From assembly GCA_041399205.1 (NCBI GenBank), contig JAWKTK010000019.1, forward strand, positions 62,001-126,000: a DNA stretch of 64,000 nt, read 5' to 3'. The stretch comes from JAGQOZ01 sp041399205. GTDB lineage: Bacteria; Planctomycetota; Planctomycetia; Pirellulales; Pirellulaceae. Positions 31,502 to 40,751 of the stretch are shown here, in pieces. The position numbers and the translations under genes are program-made. How positions within the stretch are numbered: position 1 is the first letter of the stretch; every line of letters begins with the position of its first letter. The notes beneath the pieces are model-generated. The model saw only the letters and a list, made by a program, of their open reading frames with translations. It ran no database searches and was not told the origin of the DNA.

Positions 31502-32859
31502 TGTTGCTTCAGGTACTCTAAAATGTCGTCATAGATGCCACCCACATTAGAATAAAGTGCATAGTTCCGCGCTGTCGAGAACCATTCTTTGGTGGTCGGC
31601 TTAGCTTGCTTGATAGCGTCCAATAGGTCTCGGGTTTGAATTGGTTCTGGCGTTCCCGTGCGCAAAGCGGTCTTTAGTTTTGCCTCAATGGCTAAATCAA
31701 CAACGTTCTTAAGATCGGCACCGGAATAGGCTGCTGTCTTCTTGGCCAACTGCTGAAGGTCAAGTTTCGAAGTCGGCTTGCCCTGACAAAGCACCTTCAA
31801 GATTTCCACCCGAGCCATCAGGTCCGGCGGTGGAACAAACAAGATTCGGTCGAATCGCCCCGGACGTCGAAACGCGGCGTCCAAGTGCCAGGGAGCATTG
31901 GTCGCGCCCATAATCAGCACGCCGTCATTCGAACTATTCACGCCGTCCATTTCGGCCAGGAACTGATTAATCAAATGTCGTCCCGCACTCTGCCGCATAT
32001 CCGACCGACTGGCACCCAACGCGTCCACTTCGTCAAAAAACAAAACACACGGCTTACTTCGACGAGCGGACTGGAAGACATCATGCAGATTGCGTTCGCT
32101 ATTACCCATCCACATGTCCAAAATGTCATTGATGCCCACAGACAGAAAATCTGCGTCAATTTCGCCCGCAGTCGCCCGAGCCACCAATGTCTTGCCACAC
32201 CCCGGCGGACCATACATCAAAATTCCACCGCCAATCGGCTTGCCGTACGCTTGATAGATACTGGCATTGTTCAGCGGATGAATGATTCGTAAGCGAATTT
32301 GCTCCTTCAATTCCTCCATGCCGCCTACGTCAGAAAAGTCGACTAACGGACGCTGCAATTCGAATTGCGGCTCGTTCGGCTCGGAATCCCACGGCAGTCC
32401 CAAGCCAGGCGCTGAATCAGATTCGGTCCAAGGCTCCGCATCTGGTTCGACTGAAGCTCCCATTCCCAAGGCTCGCTCTAACTGCAAATCGGTGACCTGA
32501 GGATCCAGTTGAACCGCTAATTGATATTGCGAACACGCGCGCTGAACTTCGCCCGTCACCAGCAAGAGCCTGGCGTGCAAGACATGCAACGACGGCAGCG
32601 CGTCTGATCCACCTAATAGCGATTCCACAATCACCAACGCGTGTGAATACTTTTTCTGGCGAAAGTAAACGTCTGCCAGTGCGTGAGAAATCGAATGGTC
32701 TTGCGCTGCGTGCTTCAACGCCAATTTGTATTCAACTTCCGCTTCCTCCAAATTGCCATGTCGCACATGCAAGTCCGCCAAATGTTTCCGCAGCGGCACG
32801 TTTTCCGGTGAAATCTGCAAGGCTTCTCGCAAAGCTTGGAATGGATCGTCACGGCTCAT
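31498..32859 (-). CDS. TPR-AAA+ ATPase (EccA-like architecture)
   Basis: A 453-residue protein. Residues about 1-140 form TPR repeats (SPENVPLRKHLADLHVRHGN; HALADVYFRQKKYSHALVIV). An AAA+ module follows, with VGGMEELKEQIR, Walker A GPPGCGKT near residue 220, Walker B VLFFDEVDALG, sensor-1 MGATNAP and the arginine-finger region RRPGRFDR. The core is of the FtsH/VPS4/Cdc48 type. TPR plus AAA+ is the plan of EccA, the cytosolic ATPase of mycobacterial type VII systems, but EccA belongs to the CbxX/CfqX group, so similarity may be only architectural. The start ATG 32859 is chosen because TPR similarity begins there; no ribosome-binding site is clear. Confidence 0.85.
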   Translation of the reverse strand: MSRDDPFQALREALQISPENVPLRKHLADLHVRHGNLEEAEVEYKLALKHAAQDHSISHALADVYFRQKKYSHALVIVESLLGGSDALPSLHVLHARLLLVTGEVQRACSQYQLAVQLDPQVTDLQLERALGMGASVEPDAEPWTESDSAPGLGLPWDSEPNEPQFELQRPLVDFSDVGGMEELKEQIRLRIIHPLNNASIYQAYGKPIGGGILMYGPPGCGKTLVARATAGEIDADFLSVGINDILDMWMGNSERNLHDVFQSARRSKPCVLFFDEVDALGASRSDMRQSAGRHLINQFLAEMDGVNSSNDGVLIMGATNAPWHLDAAFRRPGRFDRILFVPPPDLMARVEILKVLCQGKPTSKLDLQQLAKKTAAYSGADLKNVVDLAIEAKLKTALRTGTPEPIQTRDLLDAIKQAKPTTKEWFSTARNYALYSNVGGIYDDILEYLKQQ

Positions 32860-33228
32860 AGTCAACTTGCGTGTCAAAATTTCAGCGACGGTTTCAATCA
32901 AGGACGCCCATCATAACGTTTGTCACTTCTCAATCGAAGCCACCCATCAGGAATTCATTTCCGAGAGCCGCCAACCGGTCCATTTCCGATTGACACGACA
33001 TGACAGAAGACCAATGCAGAACCTGCGGAAAATTCCGCCTGATCACTTTCGTCATCGTCGTTGCGAAACGACAACACCCAAGTGGTCTGATTGTCGGCAA
33101 CCGTTAACATTCGCACGTCGAATCCCCTGAAATCAGCCAATCTATTTGGGACTCGGACGTTCGCACCACTCTATGACCTAGTGTTCCAATATCAATTGGA
33201 TCCGAAGTCAATTCAGTGGAGCTGTACC
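32860..33228. other. Divergent intergenic region
   Basis: A 369-base spacer between the TPR-AAA+ gene (minus) and the DHH phosphoesterase gene (plus), which should contain both promoters. A 61-codon minus-strand frame at 32955-33140 (with NQTTWVLSFRNDDDESD) might encode a small protein, but has no ribosome-binding site or recognised family. Nothing else is evident. Confidence 0.4.
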
Positions 33229-34188
33229 ATGTCAGAACAACCCAAATACCGACTCTTGACGCGCAGCGATTTCGATGGCCTGGTTTGCGCCATTTTGCTC
33301 AAAGAATTGGGCATATTGGGGGATATCAAATTTGTCCATCCCAAAGACATGCAAGACGGCGTGATCGAAGTCACCGAAAACGACATCTTGACAAACTTGC
33401 CTTACGTCGCTGGCTGCCACCTGTGTTTTGACCATCATTCCAGCGAAGAAACTCGAAACGAAAAACGCCCCAGCAACCTGATCCTGCAAGCCAAAGCAAA
33501 ATCCGCAGCACGAGTGGTCTACAACTACTATGGCGGGAAAGCTCGCTTCCCTGAAATCCAAGACGACATGATGGATGCCGTGGACAAGGCTGATTCCGCC
33601 GCGTTCACGCGAGAAGAAATCTTGAACCCCACCGGCTGGGTGCTTCTGTCCTTCTTAATGGACGCTCGCACTGGTTTGGGCCGATTCCACGAATTCCGAG
33701 TTTCCAATTACCAGTTGATGATGGATTTGATTGAATACTGTAAGGATCATTCGATCGAACAGATCTTGGCATTGCCGGACGTTCAAGAACGAATTGGCGT
33801 GTACCAATCGCATGACAAACAGGCGAAGGAACAGATTCAGCGTTGCGCTACTGTCCACCACAATTTAGTTGCCTTAGATCTTCGACAAGAAGAGACCATC
33901 TTCACCACGAATCGTTTCACTGTCTATTCGCTCTTTCCCCAGTGCAACATTTCCATGCACGTAATGTGGGGACGCCAGCAGCAGAATACGGTCTTCACCA
34001 TTGGCCGTTCCATCTTGGACCGCAGTTGCAGCACGGATGTCGGCCAACTGTGCCTGGAGTACGGTGGCGGCGGACATGAAGCAGCCGGAACCTGCCAGGT
34101 TGCCCACGAGGATGCGGAACGAGTAAAACAGGAATTGATCCATCGTATTAATGCCGACGCCGGACTCGTCCTCTCGCACTCACACTAA
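33229..34188 (+). CDS. DHH-family phosphoesterase (exopolyphosphatase-like)
   Basis: A 319-residue protein of the DHH/DHHA1 superfamily. The N-terminus has the metal motifs TRSDFDGLVCAILL and CFDHHSSEE (the DHH signature, about residues 66-74), and the C-terminus the DHHA1 glycine loop YGGGGHEAAGTC. Related enzymes hydrolyse phosphoesters such as pAp, cyclic-di-AMP products, nanoRNA or polyphosphate; the substrate is not clear from sequence. The ATG at 33229 is preceded by GGAG. A Nudix gene follows 11 bases later and a PAP2 gene after that, all in one direction, so a phosphohydrolase operon is likely. Confidence 0.88.
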   Translation: MSEQPKYRLLTRSDFDGLVCAILLKELGILGDIKFVHPKDMQDGVIEVTENDILTNLPYVAGCHLCFDHHSSEETRNEKRPSNLILQAKAKSAARVVYNYYGGKARFPEIQDDMMDAVDKADSAAFTREEILNPTGWVLLSFLMDARTGLGRFHEFRVSNYQLMMDLIEYCKDHSIEQILALPDVQERIGVYQSHDKQAKEQIQRCATVHHNLVALDLRQEETIFTTNRFTVYSLFPQCNISMHVMWGRQQQNTVFTIGRSILDRSCSTDVGQLCLEYGGGGHEAAGTCQVAHEDAERVKQELIHRINADAGLVLSHSH

Positions 34189-34199
34189 AGCCAATCGGA

Positions 34200-34760
34200 A
34201 TGGAACATCCCCAAAATCTACAGGACGTTTTTTGCTATTGCCCGCAATGCGGAAGTGGCCCCTCGCCAGCAGTTCATTCGGCCGTGGGGCCCTTTTCGTG
34301 TGCCCAGTGCGGATTTGTTCTCTACTTTGGACCACGAGTCGCCGTGGGTGCGCTGGTGTTCGACGCGAACCAACGACTCCTGTTCATTCGCCGAAACCGA
34401 GATCCTGGCAAAGGCAAGCTCGGATTGCCCGGCGGATTTGTCGATCCGGGCGAAGGCGTAGAAGAAGCCACCATTCGCGAAGTTGCCGAAGAGGTTGCCC
34501 TGGACGTGACCAACCTGGAATACCTCTGTTCCGCACCCAACATCTACACGTACAAAGGGATTTCCCTTCCGGTTACAGATGTCTTCTTTGTTTGCCAAGT
34601 CCAATGTACTGACCACACCGTTCCGGAACAAAATGAAATTTCCGAATGTTTTTTTGCCGAATTGACCTCGCATCAGATTCGCCAGATGGCCTTTCCATCC
34701 AACCAAACGGCCTTGGAATACTATCTAGCCCACGCTTCGCGCGGACCGTCATTACGCTAG
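34200..34760 (+). CDS. Nudix hydrolase with N-terminal zinc ribbon
   Basis: A 186-residue protein. The Nudix box GFVDPGEGVEEATIREVAEE (about residues 81-100) fits GX5EX7REUXEEXGU, although the final Gly is Ala. Before it is a Cys4 zinc-ribbon-like pair, CPQC and CAQC (residues 14-17 and 34-37), as in NADH pyrophosphatase-type Nudix proteins. It would hydrolyse a nucleoside diphosphate linked to another moiety, possibly NAD-related. It begins 11 bases after the DHH phosphoesterase and is likely co-transcribed. Confidence 0.9.
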   Translation: MEHPQNLQDVFCYCPQCGSGPSPAVHSAVGPFSCAQCGFVLYFGPRVAVGALVFDANQRLLFIRRNRDPGKGKLGLPGGFVDPGEGVEEATIREVAEEVALDVTNLEYLCSAPNIYTYKGISLPVTDVFFVCQVQCTDHTVPEQNEISECFFAELTSHQIRQMAFPSNQTALEYYLAHASRGPSLR

Positions 34761-34850
34761 CAGCTAAGTTCGCCTTTCTTCAGAAGCAGGTTGCGTGTAC
34801 TCTTTGCTGGCTTGAGAACGGATTCACCTTCATTCACTTCCGGAAGGCAA

Positions 34851-35657
34851 ATGAACGGCATTCCCCTAGCAGATACTCGCAGTCGGACAGCTGGCACGCC
34901 ACACCACGCTCTGGTAGACCAGACGCCACACCGCAATGTTACCAACCATGTCAGCTCGTGTTCAGATTCGGTAGTTACGATCGCGACTGCTTATTGGCAA
35001 ACAACGCTTTATGCGTGTAGCTTGTTGTTGATGTGTGCCTGTTTGGCCCTTCCGTTTGACGTTTCATTGGCCCAGCTCTTTGAAGCGGAAATCACTCCGG
35101 GTGAACTGCGAGCGATCTTTTCTCGTGCCGAGTTTTTCGGACATGCGTATGGAGTGATCGGGATTGCGGTCACCATCTGGATTCTGGACCCGCAACGCCG
35201 TGCCAGAATCGGGCAATTCGTCCTTGCTGCCCTGGGCGCCGGCTTGGCAGCGGACGGAATCAAATTGTTGGTGTGGCGAATTCGCCCTTGTCATTCGAAC
35301 TGGAATGTCGACGATGGTTCGATATCGATGGCGTTTTTCCATTACCAAAGTGGCGAATGGGATTCCCTGTTGGAAAGCGCCAATCATTCGTTTCCTTCGG
35401 CCCATACGGCAGTCGCCTTTGCTGCGGCTATGGTGTTAGCCAAATTCTATCCACAGGCACGATCTTGGTTTTGGACTCTAGCTATCTTCGTTTTAATGAA
35501 TCGAATCGACGGCGGCGCACACTATTTAAGCGACGTTTTCTGTGGTGGGGTCGTTGGACTGGTTGCCGCAACAGCCGTGCTCCGCTCCCGAGCATATTGG
35601 CGAATTCCCAATGCCATAAGAATGTTCCGTCCATCACTCGGCCCGGCAGACGCGTAG
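34851..35657 (+). CDS. PAP2 family membrane phosphatase
   Basis: A 268-residue membrane protein with about five hydrophobic segments. The PAP2 signature is split into three as usual: KLLVWRIRP (K-x6-R-P), the catalytic-loop motif FPSAHTA (PSxH) and NRIDGGAHYLSDV (R-x5-H-x3-D). Such enzymes dephosphorylate lipid phosphates, for example undecaprenyl pyrophosphate or phosphatidic acid, on the outer face of the inner membrane. The ATG at 34851 is chosen because GGAAGG lies just upstream; a TTG at 34791 would add a 20-residue extension with no signal. It follows the Nudix gene closely. Confidence 0.87.
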   Translation: MNGIPLADTRSRTAGTPHHALVDQTPHRNVTNHVSSCSDSVVTIATAYWQTTLYACSLLLMCACLALPFDVSLAQLFEAEITPGELRAIFSRAEFFGHAYGVIGIAVTIWILDPQRRARIGQFVLAALGAGLAADGIKLLVWRIRPCHSNWNVDDGSISMAFFHYQSGEWDSLLESANHSFPSAHTAVAFAAAMVLAKFYPQARSWFWTLAIFVLMNRIDGGAHYLSDVFCGGVVGLVAATAVLRSRAYWRIPNAIRMFRPSLGPADA

Positions 35658-35875
35658 GCAACTCTTTCGCACAGCGGTCTAGCCGAGATGCGTTGACGCG
35701 CGTAGGCTAGAACCACACACAGCTTTCGTAAGTGTGGCTGCCCGTTGCGTGACGCCATGGGCTTCCTGCCATGGACATAGCGCAAGACCGCAAAGCGCCC
35801 TCGCTAATACATCAATCTGTGTCGATTTTCCAAATCGATCCTTCGGAAACCTAGGCCGATATCACGGTTACGAAA

Positions 35876-38800
35876 ATGAAAAGTATAGACGTGAAATTGT
35901 CGCTCCTGCTAATGGTTAAATTCGCGATCATAGCCGTGGCCCTGTTGGCTGACGGTTCCGTGCAGTTTTCCCACGCACAAGAAGATCCCGAACTGGTCGA
36001 TCAAATTCGCGGCGAACAAGTTGACGAACGGCTGAAGCAAATTGACGAAAATGTCCAGCTTTCAGACGAAGAAAAGCAAGCCGCCAAAGATACGCTGCAA
36101 CAAGCCAAAAGCGAATTGGAACAGATTAGCACTTGGCAGGCATCCGCAAAAAAATTCAAAGATTCAGCCAAGACACTGGACAGCGACCTCAAGAGCGTTA
36201 AGCAATCGCTCGGTGACCTACCCGAAACTCACCAACAGACTCCAGCCGATACAGCGTCTCTGCAGAACCTGGAACTGCAAGACCTAGAAGTGCGTCTGTC
36301 GGAAGCCGAGGCGGCACTCAACACCAAAGCCGAGGCCAGGAACAAATGGGAGGCCGAACCCAAACGCCGTGCGGCTCGTCTCACAACCATCCAGGAAACG
36401 CTGTCCGCGTACGAAAAGGAACTTGGCGAGATTCAAACAGAACTGGCCGGTACGCCTGCCGACGAAACGTTAACTTCGCAAACTCGGCGAATGTGGCTGC
36501 GCGCTCGATCACAACTTCTTACGGCCGCAATTGATTCGCTAAAAGTCGAACGCGAATACCTGGAACTCCCACAAAGTCGCGAACTCATCGAGGCCAATCG
36601 GACACTTGCGCAGCGCGAATTTGCCATTGCGGAAAGTGAAGCCAAACCGCTTCGCATCATTGTAGATCAACGCCGCAGCGCCGACGCACGCTATCAACTG
36701 CGGCAAGCAGAAGCGGCCGCTGAAAAAGCGCCTCCAGAATTGGAAGACTTAGCCAAGTACGTGTCAGTACTTGCCAATGAGCGAGTGGATCTTTCCAACG
36801 ATCTGGCTTCGACACGGCAAAAAGTTGCCACCGAAACAGAAAAGCTAGACGGACTGCGGACCGAATTTGATCGAGCGCAACGGCGAGTCGATGCGGTTGG
36901 ACTTTCACAACAAAGTGGTCAACTTCTTCGACAACAACGAGCCCTACTGCCGGACTCGCGAGCCTATCGGAGAAGAATTCGCGAGCGACAAGTTGATTTG
37001 GGCGAAGCGAACTTTCAACTTTACGAATATCAAGATCAGCAATGGGATCTTTCCGATTTGCAAGACGAATTGACCGCGTTTTCCAGTAATCAGCAAGAGG
37101 CAGCCAAGCGTCTACTGACGAATCAACGTCAGATCATCGACGACCTTGCCAATGATGCAGAAAAATACATGACGGAACTTCTGAAGTTGGATGACATTGA
37201 AAACGATGTCGTTACCACCACCGAAGAATACAAAGACTTCATTGATCAACGAGTGCTGTGGATTCGCAGTGGCTTCACGTTGCACCTTCGCGATCTAGCC
37301 ACTGCTGCAGACGCCTTTCAATGGCTACTAGCCGCCCCGAATTGGCAGCAGTTGGCCGACGAACTGCTTCGTGACGTTCGAAAGAATCCACTATTCATTG
37401 GGCTGTCCGTCTTGGCATTTTCATGCCTCTTGTATCTGCAGAAACCCATGCGACGAACGATCACTTCCATTGGCGAGATGGTCATTCGTCGAGGATTCAG
37501 CCGCTTTCTTCCCACGATCCGCGTTTTTGTTTTAACCCTGATCATATCGTTGTTCTGGCCGGCGGTATTCGCCGTGTTTGCCTGGAGGATTTCATCCACG
37601 CTGTCCGCCTCTGATTTTGTTAGATGTGTCGCGGCAGGCCTGGGCGCTGTAGCGTACGCCTGGTTTCCCCTTGAGTTTCTGAGGCAGTCATGCCGTCACT
37701 TCGGCCTAGCAGAATCCCATTTCGATTGGCCTCGTCCTCTGCTTCGCACCGTGCGCCGACAACTAGCAGCGCTGTTGGTTATAGGGTTGCCACTCCTGTT
37801 TCTCAGCGAAGTCTTACATGCTGACACCGCCAATCCAATGCGAGCGAACTCGCTAGGACGCATCTCGTTCATCCTGATCATGCTGCTCACTTCGTACATT
37901 CTGGACCGAATACTGCGAAGTTCAAATGGAGTTGCTCAACAAGTCTTAATCCATGCCCACAATCGTTGGTTAGTCCGCTTGCGGTATGTCATTGTTTTGC
38001 TGCTCGCCGCAACGCCTCTGGTCTTAGCAGGCCTAGCCGCCATCGGCTTCCTGGAAACGACACAAACGCTGGCGAAAAGCATCTTCGAGACAGGGTGTCT
38101 CTTTGTTGGCATGCAGATGTTACGAGCCACCGTAAATCGTTGGGTCTTGATGCGAAGACGACGTCTAGCATTCGAACAAGCCGTTCAAAGACGAGCTGCC
38201 ATTGCGGCGACTTCTTCAGCGGAAGGAGCACCGCTGGTCACCGAAGCAGACGAAATCGACGTGAGTGGTGTCAGCCAACAAACGTCCAAGATCTTGGGGA
38301 CGCTGATTGTCGTGGTGGCCTTGTTCGTGTTGCTTTCCGTCATCTGGGTTGACGTCATCCCAGCGCTAAACTATCTCAAAGAAGTGCCCGTCCCCGGACT
38401 AAGCAGCATTAGCGTGGCATCCGCACTGCTGGCCGTTGCCATCTTGGCGGTCACCTACGTAGCCGCCACCAACGTTCCCGGCTTGCTGGAACTCAGCTTG
38501 CTCCAATACTTGCCTGTTGACGCGGGCGCCCGTTATGCCACCACCACGTTGTGCCGCTATTCGATTGCCATTCTTGGAATTACTTTGGCAGGCAACGCAC
38601 TGGAAATTACCTGGGCTTCCATTCAGTGGCTTGTCGCCGCCATGGGTATCGGCCTCGGTTTTGGCCTGCAAGAGATCTTTGCCAATTTCATTTCGGGTCT
38701 GATTCTGCTGTTCGAACGGCCTATTCGAGTTGGAGATATCATCACCTTGGGCGACACGACCGGCACGGTCACGAAGATTCGCATGCGAGCGACCACGATT

Positions 38801-39210
38801 ACCGATTGGGATCGAAAAGAGTTCGTCGTTCCCAACAAAGATTTGGTCACCGGCCGACTTCTGAACTGGACATTAACCGATCCCATCAACCGAATTGTTA
38901 TTAAAGTCGGCGTTGCCTACGGCACAAACACTCGGCAAGCCTTAGACACGCTGTTGGAGGTGGCAAAGACACACCCTTGATCCTTGACGATCCAGCCCCT
39001 ATCGCATCGTTTGAATCTTTTGGCGATAGCACGTTGGATCTTGTGCTGCGATGCTATCTTCCCGACCTGGAAAATCGCCTGACGACGATTACCGACCTAC
39101 ACCGAGCCATAGACGAACAATTCAACAAGGCCGGCATCGAAATCGCTTTTCCTCAACAGGACATTCACATTCGAACTGTGGAAGACAAGATTCGCTGGTC
39201 CAACGAATAG
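35876..39210 (+). CDS. Large MscS-family mechanosensitive channel, frameshift near 38974
   Basis: About 1111 residues once bridged. A signal peptide (to about residue 35) is followed by about 450 residues of charged coiled coil in the periplasm (QLSDEEKQAAKDTLQQAKSE and similar), as in MscK/KefA-type channels. About ten membrane segments run from residue 505 to 930. The pore and beta domain carry GIGLGFGLQEIFANFISGL and FERPIRVGDIITLGDTTGTV. The frame breaks at 38973-38975, where a C-run is one base short: VAKTHP-stop should read VAKTHPLILDDPAP; the last 77 residues are in the next frame, ending at 39210. MscS channels release solutes on osmotic downshock. Confidence 0.9.
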
Positions 39211-39316
39211 CCCGACAGCGTTTGCACCTCATCGATGCCACGATTCGCTTTGCACAGCAACCAAACAAAGCCCGAAGCGTCCGTTTTGAAGTTGCGCACT
39301 CGCATTTCTTGGCGAA

Positions 39317-39554
39317 ATCTCCTAGCCCGAAGCGTCAGCGAGGGACTTCAATCTCCTAGCCCGAAGCGTCAGCGAGGGACTTCAATCTCCTAGCCCGAAG
39401 CGTCAGCGAGGGACTTCAATCTCCTAGCCCGAAGCGTCAGCGAGGGACTTCAATCTCCTAGCCCGAAGCGTCAGCGAGGGACTTCAATCTCCTAGCCCGA
39501 AGCGTCAGCGAGGGACTTCAATCTCCTAGCCCGAAGCGTCAGCGAGGGACTTCA
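39317..39554. repeat. Tandem array: seven identical 34-bp units
   Basis: Exactly 238 bases of seven identical 34-base units. Each unit contains the 23-base core TAGCCCGAAGCGTCAGCGAGGGA (quoted in two parts: TAGCCCGAAGCG then TCAGCGAGGGA) and a spacer ACTTCAATCTCC. A partial copy (AGCCCGAAGCGTC) lies near 39268-39280. No variation between units is seen, so it is a recent expansion. It lies between the stops of convergent genes (MscS-type channel and cysK). The spacers are identical, so this is not a CRISPR array. Confidence 0.95.
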
Positions 39555-39569
39555 GACGAGCTCAATTTT

Positions 39570-39591
39570 CCCTCACTTACGTTTCGGGCTA
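39570..39591 (-). repeat. Diverged inverted copy of the tandem repeat core
   Basis: This 22-base stretch is the reverse complement of the core of the 34-base unit with three mismatches. Together with the last unit (ending 39554) it can fold into an imperfect hairpin of about 22 base pairs, which may help end transcription of either convergent gene. A similar sequence is found near 8422-8439. Confidence 0.7.
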
Positions 39592-39637
39592 AGAAGACAA
39601 AACGCAACTTCAAAAAACGGTGGACGCGGATGCGTGC

Positions 39638-40579
39638 CTAGCCAGTTAAACCGCCGAACAACGGTGTGGAAAGATAACGTTCGCCCAGGCTGCACATTAT
39701 GGTAACAATGCGTTTTCCTTTGAATTCAGGTCTGGCTGCTATTTGAGCCGCTGCGCAAATATTTGCACCACTGCTAATGCCCGCCATAATGCCTTCTTCT
39801 TTGGCGAGCCTCTTCCCCCATTCAAAAGCCTCTTCGTCATCAACGGTAACGACTTCATCTACCAGCGAGGTGTCTAAGTTCTTTGGAATGAAACCCGCGC
39901 CGATGCCTTGAATTCGGTGCTTTCCAGGAGCGCCACCACCGATTACGGGCGAACTAGCCGGCTCGACGGCAATCGTCTTGAAGTTTGGATTCTTTGACTT
40001 GATAAATCGACTCACACCGGTAATCGTCCCACCAGTCCCCACGCCCGCGACAATCGCGTCAATGTTCTGTCCGGAATCTTCCCAGATTTCAGGGCCGGTG
40101 GTCGCTTCATGAACCGCCGGATTGGCAGGATTTTCAAATTGTTGCGGCATCCATCCGTTCGGCTCCTTTTCCACCAATTCGCCAGCCGCGTTGATTGCGC
40201 CTTTCATCCCTTCCGCCGCCGGAGTCAGAACCAAATTCGCTCCCATAGCACGCAACAGAGCTCGACGCTCCAACGACATCGATTCCGGCATCGTCAACGT
40301 CAAACGATATCCTTTGGCGGCGCACACAAAGGCCAAGGCGATACCAGTATTGCCGCTGGTTGGCTCAATGATATGCGAATCGGCGTTGATTATCCCTCGT
40401 TTTTCGGCATCTTCGATCATGGCCACGCCGATTCGATCTTTGACACTATTGAGCGGTTGAAAGAATTCGCATTTCGCAAACACGGTCGCATGGTCCGAAG
40501 GAACCAGCCGATTAATTCTGATCATCGGCGTATTGCCAATCGTTTCCGTTACTCGATCGAAGGTCGTGCCTCTAGCCAT
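39638..40579 (-). CDS. cysK: Cysteine synthase (O-acetylserine sulfhydrylase)
   Basis: A PLP-dependent enzyme of 313 residues that makes cysteine from O-acetylserine and sulfide. The PLP lysine is Lys47 in NSVKDR; the substrate-loop motif TSGNTGIA is at about 74-81; the phosphate-binding glycines GVGTGGTITG are near 180. Length and all catalytic segments are normal for CysK. The ATG at 40579 is preceded by GGAAGGA at a suitable distance. No serine acetyltransferase gene is in the window. Confidence 0.95.
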   Translation of the reverse strand: MARGTTFDRVTETIGNTPMIRINRLVPSDHATVFAKCEFFQPLNSVKDRIGVAMIEDAEKRGIINADSHIIEPTSGNTGIALAFVCAAKGYRLTLTMPESMSLERRALLRAMGANLVLTPAAEGMKGAINAAGELVEKEPNGWMPQQFENPANPAVHEATTGPEIWEDSGQNIDAIVAGVGTGGTITGVSRFIKSKNPNFKTIAVEPASSPVIGGGAPGKHRIQGIGAGFIPKNLDTSLVDEVVTVDDEEAFEWGKRLAKEEGIMAGISSGANICAAAQIAARPEFKGKRIVTIMCSLGERYLSTPLFGGLTG

Positions 40580-40691
40580 CAAATCATTCCTTCCATAATG
40601 CTCAATTAGACACTGAAAAAGCTATGGAGAAGAATAGGCGTTTTCTTGTAGCACGTCAATTTGAGACGGCCCAAACCTGGCCTGAGCGCAT

Positions 40692-40724
40692 AAAAAAAGC
40701 GAGGTGCCATTGCTGACACCTCGC
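40692..40724 (-). terminator. Intrinsic terminator of the RTX-like gene
   Basis: On the minus strand, an 11-bp stem GCGAGGTGTCA/TGGCACCTCGC with one G-U pair closes a GCAA (GNRA-type) loop and is followed by seven T residues. It lies 28 bases past the stop of the RTX-like gene at 40752 and before cysK, so the two genes are probably separate transcripts. Confidence 0.9.
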
Positions 40725-40751
40725 CCATTCCAAGTCAGCCGTTACTGACAG

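Noticed and set aside
39317..39554. Regular 34-base direct repeats as a CRISPR array
   Set aside because: The units are identical throughout, with no variable spacers and no cas genes nearby.
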